From: Nocardiopsis ganjiahuensis DSM 45031
GTDB lineage: Bacteria; Actinomycetota; Actinomycetes; Streptosporangiales; Streptosporangiaceae
Assembly: GCF_000341085.1 (NCBI RefSeq)
Contig: NZ_ANBA01000029.1
Span: 60,141-124,140, forward strand
DNA length: 64,000 bases
Direction: 5' to 3'
The position numbers were made by a program, and so were the translations under genes. Positions 40,244 through 48,141 of the stretch are shown here, piece after piece (position 1 is the first letter of the stretch; each line of letters opens with the position of its first letter). Under the pieces are notes generated by a model. That model was not told where the DNA came from, ran no database searches, and worked only from the letters and a program-made list of their open reading frames with translations.

Positions 40244-41035
40244 GTGAGTGTCACCGCACCCCAGGGGTTCCGCGCCGCGGGCGTGGCCGCCGGGATCAGC
40301 GCCGCCCAGGCCCGAGACGTCGCCGTCGTCGTCAACGACGGCCCCTCCCGCGCCGCCGGGGCGGTCTTCACCGACCACTCCGATCCCGCCGCACCGGTCC
40401 TGTGGTCCCGACAGGTCGTCTCGGGCGGACGCGTGCGCGCCGCCGTCCTCAACTCCGGCTGCGCCAACGCGGGCACGGGGCCCCTCGGCTTCCAGGCCGT
40501 CCACGCCGCAGCCGAGCACACCGCCGACCTGCTGGCCGACTCCGCGGCCGAGATCGTGCTGTGCTCCGCCGGCCCGGTGGGGACCACCCTGCCGAGCGAC
40601 ACGGTCAACGCCGGGGTGACCAGCGCCCTCGCCGAGGCCGGCCGGGGCGGCGGGTTGCCCGCCGCCGACGCCATCCGGACCGGGGACACCGTCGCCAAGT
40701 TCGCTTTCCTGCGCGGTGAGGGCGTCACCGTCGGCGGTATGGCCAAAGGGCCGGACGCCTCCGTCGGCTCGGTCCTGTGCGTCCTGACCACCGACGCCGA
40801 CCTCAGCGCGGAGCAGTGCCGGCGCCTGGTCGCCGACGCGGCGGCCAAGACCCTCGCCCCGCTGACCGGCACCAACGACACCGTCCTGCTCATGGCCAGC
40901 GGGGCCGCCCCCACCACTCCGGACGAGGGGGCTGTCGCCGTCCTGCTCAACCGGGTGTGCGAGGAGCTCGCCGCCCAGGTCGCTGCGGACACACCCGACA
41001 CAGGAACCCCCGAGGACAGGCAGGCGCACCCGTGA
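40244..41035 (+). CDS. argJ: ArgJ-like protein lacking most of the C-terminal half
   Basis: Normal ArgJ (about 390 residues) transfers the acetyl group of N-acetylornithine to glutamate and splits itself at a conserved Thr into two chains. This product is only 263 residues. The N-terminal part is typical (GFRAAGVAAGI, LNSGCANAGTG, VGGMAKG). The self-cleavage region reads GPDASVGSVLCVLTTDA, shorter than normal and with Ser176 where the Thr is expected. TNDTVLLMASGA follows, but the last 110-120 residues, including the usual NWGR region, are absent. The stop overlaps the argB start, so no lost piece lies downstream in another frame. Whether it is an active minimal enzyme, a structural remnant or a new activity is open. 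Confidence 0.8.
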   Translation: MSVTAPQGFRAAGVAAGISAAQARDVAVVVNDGPSRAAGAVFTDHSDPAAPVLWSRQVVSGGRVRAAVLNSGCANAGTGPLGFQAVHAAAEHTADLLADSAAEIVLCSAGPVGTTLPSDTVNAGVTSALAEAGRGGGLPAADAIRTGDTVAKFAFLRGEGVTVGGMAKGPDASVGSVLCVLTTDADLSAEQCRRLVADAAAKTLAPLTGTNDTVLLMASGAAPTTPDEGAVAVLLNRVCEELAAQVAADTPDTGTPEDRQAHP

Positions 41036-42033
41036 ACTCCCGGCTCACCGACAACCCCAGCCAGGACCAGGCCCAGGCCATGGACAAGGCGGCCAACCTC
41101 ATCGAGGCGCTGCCCTGGCTCTCCCGCTTCCACGGCCGCACGGTCGTCGTCAAGTACGGCGGCAACGCCATGGTCAGCGAGGAGCTGAGGGTCCGCTTCG
41201 CCGAGTCCATCGTCTTCCTCCACTACGCGGGCCTGCGCCCCGTCGTCGTCCACGGCGGCGGACCGCAGATCAGCGCCATGCTGGACCGTTCCGGGGTGGA
41301 GTCCACCTTCACCGCCGGACTCCGGGTGACCACCGACGAGGCCATGGACATCGTCCGCATGGTCCTGACCGGCCAGGTCAACCGCGACATCGTTGGGCTC
41401 ATCAACCAGCACGGCCCCTTCGCCGTCGGCATGTCCGGCGAGGACGCCAACCTCCTCTACGCCGAGCGCAAGAGCGTCGAGGTGGACGGCGAGACCGTCG
41501 ACATCGGCCGGGTCGGCGAGGTCAGCGGGGTCAATCCCGGCGCCGTCTCCGCGCTCATCGCCGACGGCCGCATCCCGGTGGTCTCCAGCGTCGCCCGCGC
41601 CGACGACGGCGGCGTCTACAACATCAACGCCGACACCGCGGCGTCCGCGCTCGCGGTCGCCCTGGGCGCCAGCAAACTCATCATGCTCACCGACGTCGAG
41701 GGCCTGTTCGCCGACTACCCGGCCAACACGGACCTGATCCGGCGTCTGAACGTGGACGAGCTGCGCGCCGTTCTGCCCTCCCTGTCCTCGGGCATGCTCC
41801 CCAAGATGGAGGCCTGCCTGACCGCGGTCGAGGGCGGTGTGCCCCAGGCCCACATCATCGACGGCCGTGTCCCGCACTCCCTGCTCCTCGAGGTCTTCAC
41901 CGACCAGGGGGTCGGCACGATGGTCGCCGACGAGGAACTGGAAGCCGAGCTCCTCGCAGGGAACGGCCACTACCCGCGCCCCTGGCGCCCCACCGACACC
42001 ACCACTGACCAGAACCCGGGAGCAGTCAAGTGA
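41032..42033 (+). CDS. argB: Acetylglutamate kinase
   Basis: Phosphorylates N-acetylglutamate, the step before ArgC. The 333-residue amino-acid kinase has VVVKYGGNAM (phosphate loop with lysine), VVVHGGGPQIS, and the ATP-binding region YNINADTAASALAVALGA. The C-terminal tail is about 20 residues longer than usual. GTG 41032 overlaps the argJ stop and the argB stop overlaps argD by 4 bases, so translation is coupled through the operon. Confidence 0.96.
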   Translation: MNSRLTDNPSQDQAQAMDKAANLIEALPWLSRFHGRTVVVKYGGNAMVSEELRVRFAESIVFLHYAGLRPVVVHGGGPQISAMLDRSGVESTFTAGLRVTTDEAMDIVRMVLTGQVNRDIVGLINQHGPFAVGMSGEDANLLYAERKSVEVDGETVDIGRVGEVSGVNPGAVSALIADGRIPVVSSVARADDGGVYNINADTAASALAVALGASKLIMLTDVEGLFADYPANTDLIRRLNVDELRAVLPSLSSGMLPKMEACLTAVEGGVPQAHIIDGRVPHSLLLEVFTDQGVGTMVADEELEAELLAGNGHYPRPWRPTDTTTDQNPGAVK

Positions 42034-43238
42034 CCAGCAGCGAACTGAGGGAGCGCTTCGCCGCCTCACTCATGCCCAACTACGGCGTTCCGCCCGTGGC
42101 CCTCACCCTCGGACGCGGCTGCGAGGTCTACGACGCCGACGGCCGCCAGTACCTCGACCTCATCGCGGGCATCGCGGTCTCCAGCCTGGGCCACGGGCAC
42201 CCCGCCCTGGTCAAGGCGGTCGCACACCAGGCAGCCACGCTCGCCCACACCAGCAACCTCTTCGTGCACGAGCGCGAGGTCGAGCTGGCCGAGCGCCTGA
42301 CCGGGCTGCTCGGCGGAGACGCCAAGGTCTACTTCGCCAACTCCGGCACCGAGGCCAACGAGGCCGCCCTGAAGCTGGTCAAGCGCGCCGCCGGACCGGG
42401 CCGCCACTACTTCGTCGCCGCCGACAACGGATTCCACGGCCGCTCCGCCGGCTCCCTCGCCCTGACCGGCAAGGAAGCCATCCGCGAGCCCTTCGGCCCC
42501 TTCGGCATGGACGTGCGCTTCGTGCCCCACGGCGACCTCGCGGCCCTGACCGAGGCGGTCGACGAGAACTGCGTCGCGGTGTTCGTCGAGCCCACCCAGG
42601 GTGAGGCCGGGGTCGTCCCCGCCCCCGAGGGTTACCTCGCCGGCGTCCGCGCCCTGTGCGACGAGACCGGCGCCGCCTTCGTCCTCGACGAGATCCAGAG
42701 CGGTATCGGCCGCACCGGCCGGTGGTTCGCCCACCAGGAGGAGGGTGTGCGCCCCGACGTCCTCACCCTCGCCAAGGGCCTGGGCGGCGGGCTGCCGATC
42801 GGCGCCTGCGTCGGTTTCGGCCGCTTCGCCGACGCCTTCGGCAAGGGCGACCACGGCTCCACCTTCGGCGGCAACCCCATCGCCTGCGCCGCCGCGCTCG
42901 CCGTCATCGACACCATCGAGAGCGAGGGCCTGCTCGCCCACACCGCCGTGATGGGCGACCTGCTCGCCGAGCAGATCGAGGGCATCGACCACCCCCTTCT
43001 CGCAGGGCAGCGCGGCAGCGGCCTCTGGCGCGCCCTCGAACTCACCGGACCGCACTCGGCCCACGTCCAGGAACAGGCCGCCGTCCGCGGCTTCCTCGTC
43101 AACGCCGTCACCCCCTCCGCGATCCGCCTGGCCCCGCCGCTGGTCATCACACCCGAGCAGATCGGCGTGTTCATCGAGGCCCTGCCGACCGTCCTGGACG
43201 CCGCCGAGGCCGCCGCGACGAAGGAGAACCAGTCATGA
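42030..43238 (+). CDS. argD: Acetylornithine aminotransferase
   Basis: PLP-dependent conversion of N-acetylglutamate semialdehyde to N-acetylornithine. The 402-residue class III aminotransferase has NSGTEANEAALKLVKRA, FHGRSAGSLALTG, the PLP Asp in FVLDEIQSGIGRTG and the lysine in LTLAKGLGGGLPIGA. The GTG start lies inside the argB stop, and the stop overlaps the argF ATG. Confidence 0.96.
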   Translation: MTSSELRERFAASLMPNYGVPPVALTLGRGCEVYDADGRQYLDLIAGIAVSSLGHGHPALVKAVAHQAATLAHTSNLFVHEREVELAERLTGLLGGDAKVYFANSGTEANEAALKLVKRAAGPGRHYFVAADNGFHGRSAGSLALTGKEAIREPFGPFGMDVRFVPHGDLAALTEAVDENCVAVFVEPTQGEAGVVPAPEGYLAGVRALCDETGAAFVLDEIQSGIGRTGRWFAHQEEGVRPDVLTLAKGLGGGLPIGACVGFGRFADAFGKGDHGSTFGGNPIACAAALAVIDTIESEGLLAHTAVMGDLLAEQIEGIDHPLLAGQRGSGLWRALELTGPHSAHVQEQAAVRGFLVNAVTPSAIRLAPPLVITPEQIGVFIEALPTVLDAAEAAATKENQS

Positions 43239-44182
43239 CCCGGCACTTCCTGCGTGACGACGACCTCACACCCCGGGAACAGGCCTTCGTCCTCGACCTG
43301 GCCGACGAGATGAAGAGGGACCGCTTCGGGCACAGCCCCCTGGCCGGGCCGCGGACCGTCGCCCTCATCTTCGACAAGCCCTCCACACGGACCCGCCTGT
43401 CCTTCTCCGTGGGCGTCGCCGACCTCGGCGGAAGCCCGCTGGTCCTGGACTCCGAAAGCACCCAGATGGGTCGCGGCGAACCCCTGGAGGACACGGCCAA
43501 GGTCCTGGAACGCCAGGTCGCCGCCGTCGTCTGGCGCACCTTCGCCCAGACCGACATCGAGAACCTCGCCCGGCACATCAACGTCCCGGTGGTCAACTCG
43601 CTCACCGACGAGTTCCACCCGTGCCAGATCCTCGCCGACCTCCAGACCGTCCGCGAGCACAAGGGCACCCTGGCCGGGCTCACCCTCGCCTACCTCGGCG
43701 ACGGCGGCAACAACATGTCCCACTCCTACCTGCTGGGCTGCGCCACCGCCGGTATGCACGTGCGGATCGGCGCCCCCGAGGGCTACCACCCCGACCCGGT
43801 CGTCCTGACCCGGGCCGTGGAGATCGCCGGGAGCACCGGCGGTTCGGTCCTCGTCACCACCGACGCCCGCGAGGCCGCCGAGGGCGTCGACGTCCTGGCC
43901 ACCGACACCTGGGTCTCCATGGGCCAGGAGGACGAGAAGGAGGACCGCGAGGCCCCCTTCCGCCCCTACGCCGTCAACGAGGAGCTCCTGGCCGCCGCGG
44001 ACCCCGAGGCGATCGTCCTGCACTGCCTGCCCGCCTACCGGGGCAAGGAGATCACCGCCGGGGTCATCGACGGCCCGCAGAGCGTGGTCTGGGACGAGGC
44101 CGAGAACCGTCGCCACGTCCAGAAGGCCCTGCTCGCCTTCCTCCTCGAAAGCAGCGACAACCCCCGCCCCGAGACACCATGA
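43235..44182 (+). CDS. argF: Ornithine carbamoyltransferase
   Basis: Makes citrulline from ornithine and carbamoyl phosphate. The 315-residue product has the carbamoyl-phosphate loop FDKPSTRTRLSFSVG, FHPCQILADLQT, and the ornithine-binding HCLPAYRGKEI. ATG 43235 is in the argD stop and the stop overlaps argR by 4 bases. Confidence 0.97.
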   Translation: MTRHFLRDDDLTPREQAFVLDLADEMKRDRFGHSPLAGPRTVALIFDKPSTRTRLSFSVGVADLGGSPLVLDSESTQMGRGEPLEDTAKVLERQVAAVVWRTFAQTDIENLARHINVPVVNSLTDEFHPCQILADLQTVREHKGTLAGLTLAYLGDGGNNMSHSYLLGCATAGMHVRIGAPEGYHPDPVVLTRAVEIAGSTGGSVLVTTDAREAAEGVDVLATDTWVSMGQEDEKEDREAPFRPYAVNEELLAAADPEAIVLHCLPAYRGKEITAGVIDGPQSVVWDEAENRRHVQKALLAFLLESSDNPRPETP

Positions 44183-44712
44183 CCAACGACCAGACCGGTT
44201 CGGCCCCGATGACCAAGGCCGCCCGGCACGCCCGCATCACGGACGTCCTCACCCGCGAGGACGTCCGCTCCCAGGGGGAACTGGCCCGCCGCCTCTCCGA
44301 GGCGGGGGTCCAGGTCACCCAGGCCACGCTCTCCCGCGACCTGGACGAACTGGGCGCGGTCAAACTCCGCACCGCCGACGGCCACCTGGCCTACGTACTG
44401 CCGGGGGAGGGCGGGGAACGCCTCCAGCGCACCCGCCCCGACACCCTCGGCCTCGAACAGGTCTCCGGGGCCCGCCTCACCAGGCTGGCCGAGGACCTGC
44501 TCGTCTCGGCCCAGGCCTCCGCCAACATGGTCGTCGTCCGCACCCCGCCGGGAGCGGCGCAGTACCTGGCCTCGGCCATCGACCACACCGACTTCCACGC
44601 CATCCTGGGCACCATCGCCGGAGACGACACCATCATGGTGATCTCCCGCGACCCCCAGGGCGGCGAGGACCTGGCCGCGGCGCTCCTGCGGCTGGCCGAC
44701 CGCCGACCCTGA
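44179..44712 (+). CDS. argR: Arginine repressor
   Basis: A 177-residue regulator with an N-terminal winged-helix domain (REDVRSQGELARRLSEAG, VTQATLSRDLDELGAVK) and a C-terminal arginine-binding, hexamer-forming domain (MVVVRTPPGAAQYLASAID, GTIAGDDTIMVISRD). It represses arginine genes when arginine is plentiful, most likely through the paired palindromes at the argC promoter. It is coupled to argF by an ATGA overlap, as in Streptomyces. Confidence 0.96.
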   Translation: MTNDQTGSAPMTKAARHARITDVLTREDVRSQGELARRLSEAGVQVTQATLSRDLDELGAVKLRTADGHLAYVLPGEGGERLQRTRPDTLGLEQVSGARLTRLAEDLLVSAQASANMVVVRTPPGAAQYLASAIDHTDFHAILGTIAGDDTIMVISRDPQGGEDLAAALLRLADRRP

Positions 44713-44714
44713 CG

Positions 44715-44732
44715 GCCCCGCGGCCGCGGGGC
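44715..44732 (+). terminator. GC palindrome between argR and argH
   Basis: GCCCCGCGGCCGCGGGGC is an 18-base perfect palindrome just after the argR stop. It may reduce read-through into argH; there is no T-tract. Confidence 0.4.
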
Positions 44733-44805
44733 GACCGGCCCGCCGGCGCGCCGGGGGGACCGCGCGCCGCCAGGCACCACTCGAACGTTCACTAAGGAGA
44801 CCACG

Positions 44806-46230
44806 ATGGCCGACCAGCCCGAGGCCCTGCGCCTGTGGGGCGGCCGCTTCGAGGGAGGACCGGACCAGGCTCTGGCCCGCCTCTCGCTGAGCACCCACTT
44901 CGACTGGCGCCTCGCCCGCCACGACATCGCGGGCTCACGCGCCCACGCCCGTGCCCTGCACCGCGCCGGACTGCTCACGGCCGACGAGCTCGACCGCATG
45001 ATCGCGGGCCTGGACCGGCTGGAGACCGACGTCGCCTCGGGGGAGTTCACCCCCGTTCTCGAGGACGAGGACGTGCACACCGCGCTGGAGCGCGGGTTCA
45101 TCGAGCGGGTCGGCACCGAACTGGGCGGGCGGCTGCGCGCCGGACGTTCCCGCAACGACCAGATCGCCACCCTGGTCCGCATGTACCTGCGCGAGGAGGC
45201 CCGGTCCATCGCCGACCAGCTCCTCGACCTCGTGCGCGCCCTCGCCGACCAGGCCGGAGCCCACCCCGACGCCGCCATGCCGGGCCGCACCCACCTCCAG
45301 CACGCCCAGCCGGTCCTGCTCGCCCACCACCTGATGGCGCACGCCTGGCCGCTGGTCCGCGACGTCGAGCGGCTCCGCGACTGGGACCGCCGCGCCGCGG
45401 TGTCGCCCTACGGCTCCGGCGCCCTGGCCGGTTCCTCCCTCGGCCTGGACCCCGAGGCGGTCGCCGCCGAACTCGGCTTCCCGGCGTCCTCGGAGAACTC
45501 CATCGACGGCACCGCTGCCCGCGACGTCGTCGCCGAGTTCGCCTTCGTCACCGCCATGATCGGCGTGGACCTGTCCCGGCTGTCGGAGGAGATCATCCTC
45601 TGGGCGACGAAGGAGTTCTCCTTCATCACCCTCGACGACGCCTTCTCCACCGGCTCCTCGATCATGCCGCAGAAGAAGAACCCCGACGTCGCCGAGCTCG
45701 CCCGCGGCAAGGCGGGCCGGCTGGTCGGCGACCTCACGGGCCTGCTCACCACCCTCAAGGGGCTCCCGCTGGCCTACAACCGGGACCTCCAGGAGGACAA
45801 GGAGCCGGTCTTCGACGCCGTGGACAGCCTGCACCTGCTGCTGCCCGCCATGACCGGCATGGTCGCCACCCTGACCTTCCACACCGACCGGATGGCCGAG
45901 CTGGCCCCGCAGGGCTTCTCCCTGGCCACCGACATCGCCGAGTGGCTGGTGCGGGAGCGGGTCCCCTTCCGTGAGGCCCACGAGATCGCGGGCACCTGCG
46001 TGCGCGTGTGCGAGGAGCGCGGCATCGACCTGCCCGACCTCACCGCGGCCGACTTCGCGGAGATCTCCGAGCACCTGACCCCGGGCGTCCGGGAGGTCCT
46101 GAGCGTGCCGGGCTCGCTGGCCTCCCGCTCGGGCAGGGGCGGCACCGCCCCGGTCCGGGTCGCGGAACAGCTCGAGCGGCTCCGCTCGGACGTCGAGGAG
46201 CACCGCAAGGCCTTCGCGACCCAGGCGTAG
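44806..46230 (+). CDS. argH: Argininosuccinate lyase
   Basis: Last step of arginine synthesis, splitting argininosuccinate into arginine and fumarate. The 474-residue fumarase/aspartase-type enzyme has LWGGRFEGG, RSRNDQIATLVRMYLR, the catalytic region PGRTHLQHAQPV and the signature GSSIMPQKKNPD. ATG 44806 follows AAGGAGA. argG, which often precedes argH, is not in the cluster and must lie elsewhere. A 17-base-stem terminator closes the operon. Confidence 0.97.
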   Translation: MADQPEALRLWGGRFEGGPDQALARLSLSTHFDWRLARHDIAGSRAHARALHRAGLLTADELDRMIAGLDRLETDVASGEFTPVLEDEDVHTALERGFIERVGTELGGRLRAGRSRNDQIATLVRMYLREEARSIADQLLDLVRALADQAGAHPDAAMPGRTHLQHAQPVLLAHHLMAHAWPLVRDVERLRDWDRRAAVSPYGSGALAGSSLGLDPEAVAAELGFPASSENSIDGTAARDVVAEFAFVTAMIGVDLSRLSEEIILWATKEFSFITLDDAFSTGSSIMPQKKNPDVAELARGKAGRLVGDLTGLLTTLKGLPLAYNRDLQEDKEPVFDAVDSLHLLLPAMTGMVATLTFHTDRMAELAPQGFSLATDIAEWLVRERVPFREAHEIAGTCVRVCEERGIDLPDLTAADFAEISEHLTPGVREVLSVPGSLASRSGRGGTAPVRVAEQLERLRSDVEEHRKAFATQA

Positions 46231-46246
46231 CAGCCGACGCGGTACA

Positions 46247-46282
46247 CGAAGGGGGCCTTCCGGAACCGGAAGGCCCCCTTCG
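46247..46282 (+). terminator. Strong terminator of the arginine operon
   Basis: A 17-base perfect stem (46247-46263 with 46266-46282) around AA, followed by GGGGTTT. It also serves as the end signal for the converging methyltransferase gene. Confidence 0.85.
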
Positions 46283-46319
46283 GGGTTTCGAACAGCGTGT
46301 GTGCCGGGGAAGGCGGGTC

Positions 46320-47195
46320 TCAGGCGCCGCGGCGGGCGGCCCAGACGGTGCGTTCGGTCCGCACGGCGAGGTCGTCACGGAGCAGGATGCTGTGCGGGCC
46401 CCCGGTGTCGAGCAGGCGGTCGAGCGCGGCGAGGTCCTCGGGCGCGAGAGCGTCGGCGACACCGTGGCGGATGCGCCGCAGAGCGCTGAGGGCGTACACG
46501 CCGACCGCCTCGTCCTCCGAACTCCCGGCGTTCACGGTGATCGTGCGCTCGCCCTCGAGGGAGAACCCGGCGGCGGTCAGCTTCGGGCCCCAGTCGGCGC
46601 CGCGGTGGGGCAGGTGCCCGGCGTACTTGTGGTCGCCCGCGGCGTGGCAGCGTTCCTCCAACCCGGGCCGGTCCTCGGGGGCGTCCGCGGGCAGGAAACG
46701 CGGGAAACCGGACAGTTCCACCACCGCGAGGAGTCCGCCGGGCGCGATCAGGCCGTGTACCTGGCGCAGAGCGCGGTCAGGGTCGGCCATGTGGTGCAGG
46801 GCGGCCGAGGACCACACCAGGTCCGGGGTGCCGAGGTCGGGCCATTCGGCCTGGTCGAGGTCGGCGCGCACGGTGCGCACGCGTTCCTCCAGCCCCGCCG
46901 CGCGGGCCTTCTCCCGCAGGCGGACGAGGTGCTCGTCCGAGGAGTCGACGGCGGTCACGCGCGCCTGCGGGAAGCGGCTGAGGAGCGCGAAGGTGCCGGC
47001 CCCGGTTCCGCAGCCCAGGTCGACGATCTCGCGCGGGTCCTCACCGAGGGGCAGCCAATCGATGACGGAGCCGGTGTGCCGGGCGAGGACCTGTGCGTCC
47101 AGGTCGAGGAGCTCGGCCTGCCCGTCGGCGGCCGATGAGTGCGGGTGACCGTGCTGCTCAGCAGCGTGAGTTGGGTGCGAGTGTGTGTGCGTCAT
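46320..47195 (-). CDS. Class I SAM-dependent methyltransferase with His-rich N-terminus
   Basis: A 291-residue enzyme with the Rossmann motif IVDLGCGTGAGTFALL, acidic ribose contact TAVDSSDEHL, and DLVWSSAALHHMADP, as in small-molecule or UbiE-type methyltransferases. The first 20 residues hold seven histidines (MTHTHSHPTHAAEQHGHPHS), which could bind metal. The substrate is unknown. ATG 47195 has only a weak ribosome binding site. The next gene upstream on the same strand encodes an XRE-cupin regulator, which probably controls it. Confidence 0.87.
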   Translation of the reverse strand: MTHTHSHPTHAAEQHGHPHSSAADGQAELLDLDAQVLARHTGSVIDWLPLGEDPREIVDLGCGTGAGTFALLSRFPQARVTAVDSSDEHLVRLREKARAAGLEERVRTVRADLDQAEWPDLGTPDLVWSSAALHHMADPDRALRQVHGLIAPGGLLAVVELSGFPRFLPADAPEDRPGLEERCHAAGDHKYAGHLPHRGADWGPKLTAAGFSLEGERTITVNAGSSEDEAVGVYALSALRRIRHGVADALAPEDLAALDRLLDTGGPHSILLRDDLAVRTERTVWAARRGA

Positions 47196-47302
47196 AGGAC
47201 CACGTTAAGCGGGTCATGCGCTTCCGGCAGCATATCTTTCGCCAAACGCAAGACGATGGCGGCGGACGCTGCCGAACACGCAAGTGTGCCGGTCCCCGGA
47301 CG

Positions 47303-47896
47303 TCATACGGGGGTGTCCTGGGTCTCGTCCCCGCTCGACCGGTGGCCCCGGCGGGCGTCGCGATCGAAGATCCCCAGGATCTCGCAGGGGCCGCCCTCGG
47401 CCCCGATGGCGTGCGGCAGCATGGTCGGGAACTCCGCGGCCTGATCGGCCTCCATCCGGAAACGCCGGTGGCCCAGAAGGAGGACCGCGGTGCCGGAGAG
47501 CACCACCAGCCACTCCCGGCCGGGGTGCGCCCGCATGCGCGCGGGGTTGTCCGGCGGCGGTTCGGTCAGTCTCTGCCGCACGACGGTCATCCCGGGATCG
47601 GCCTTGACGGGCCAGCGCATCGTCCCGTGGGCGGCGTCGATCATCGGACTGGTGACGACGTCGTCGGAGGCGGTCTCGACGAGCTGGTCCAGGGTGGTGT
47701 CCAGGGCGCGTGCGAGGGTGACGAGGCTGTCGAGGGCGAGGCGGCGCTGGCCGTTCTCGATGCGGCTGAGTGTGGACTGACTGAGCCGGGCGCGGGCGGC
47801 CAGCTCCTCCAGGGACCAGCCCTGGGCCACCCGCAGGGCACGGATGCGATTGCGCACCAAGCTGTCGAGTTCGCGATCCTCTTGCGTCATGGGCAT
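47303..47896 (-). CDS. XRE-family regulator with C-terminal cupin domain
   Basis: A 197-residue regulator. The XRE helix-turn-helix (IRALRVAQGWSLEELAARARLSQS, TLSRIENGQRR) fills about residues 13-70, and a cupin fold (PGREWLVVLSGTAVLLLGH, PTMLPHAIGAE) about 95-180. The cupin probably senses a small ligand, as in other members of the family. ATG 47896 has CGGAGC 9 bases upstream; the frame is open back to 47980. It is divergent from the first conservon and lies upstream of the methyltransferase. Confidence 0.87.
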   Translation of the reverse strand: MPMTQEDRELDSLVRNRIRALRVAQGWSLEELAARARLSQSTLSRIENGQRRLALDSLVTLARALDTTLDQLVETASDDVVTSPMIDAAHGTMRWPVKADPGMTVVRQRLTEPPPDNPARMRAHPGREWLVVLSGTAVLLLGHRRFRMEADQAAEFPTMLPHAIGAEGGPCEILGIFDRDARRGHRSSGDETQDTPV

Positions 47897-48141
47897 GATT
47901 CTATGCTCCGAATGCAGGCCAGTGCCGGTGCCGACCGCGGAGGTTCCGGAGCTCCCGGGGGCGTTCCGGCGGAGAGCCAATCTGGAATTCCCCCCTCACC
48001 GCTGAGGAGAGTGCGGTAGCGTCCTGAGTCTGCGGGCACCACACGTGTTCCCCTCTGCGCGTTCCGTGACGACCCGCGCGGGAACCGGCACGCACCACGC
48101 GTGGGCTCCGGTGCCCGCGCCGAGTCCGTGGGAGGAGCGCA

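Noticed and set aside
40244..42033. argJ as a frameshift or split gene
   Set aside because: The argB start overlaps the argJ stop, and no frame nearby encodes the missing C-terminal ArgJ motifs, so the part is deleted, not shifted.
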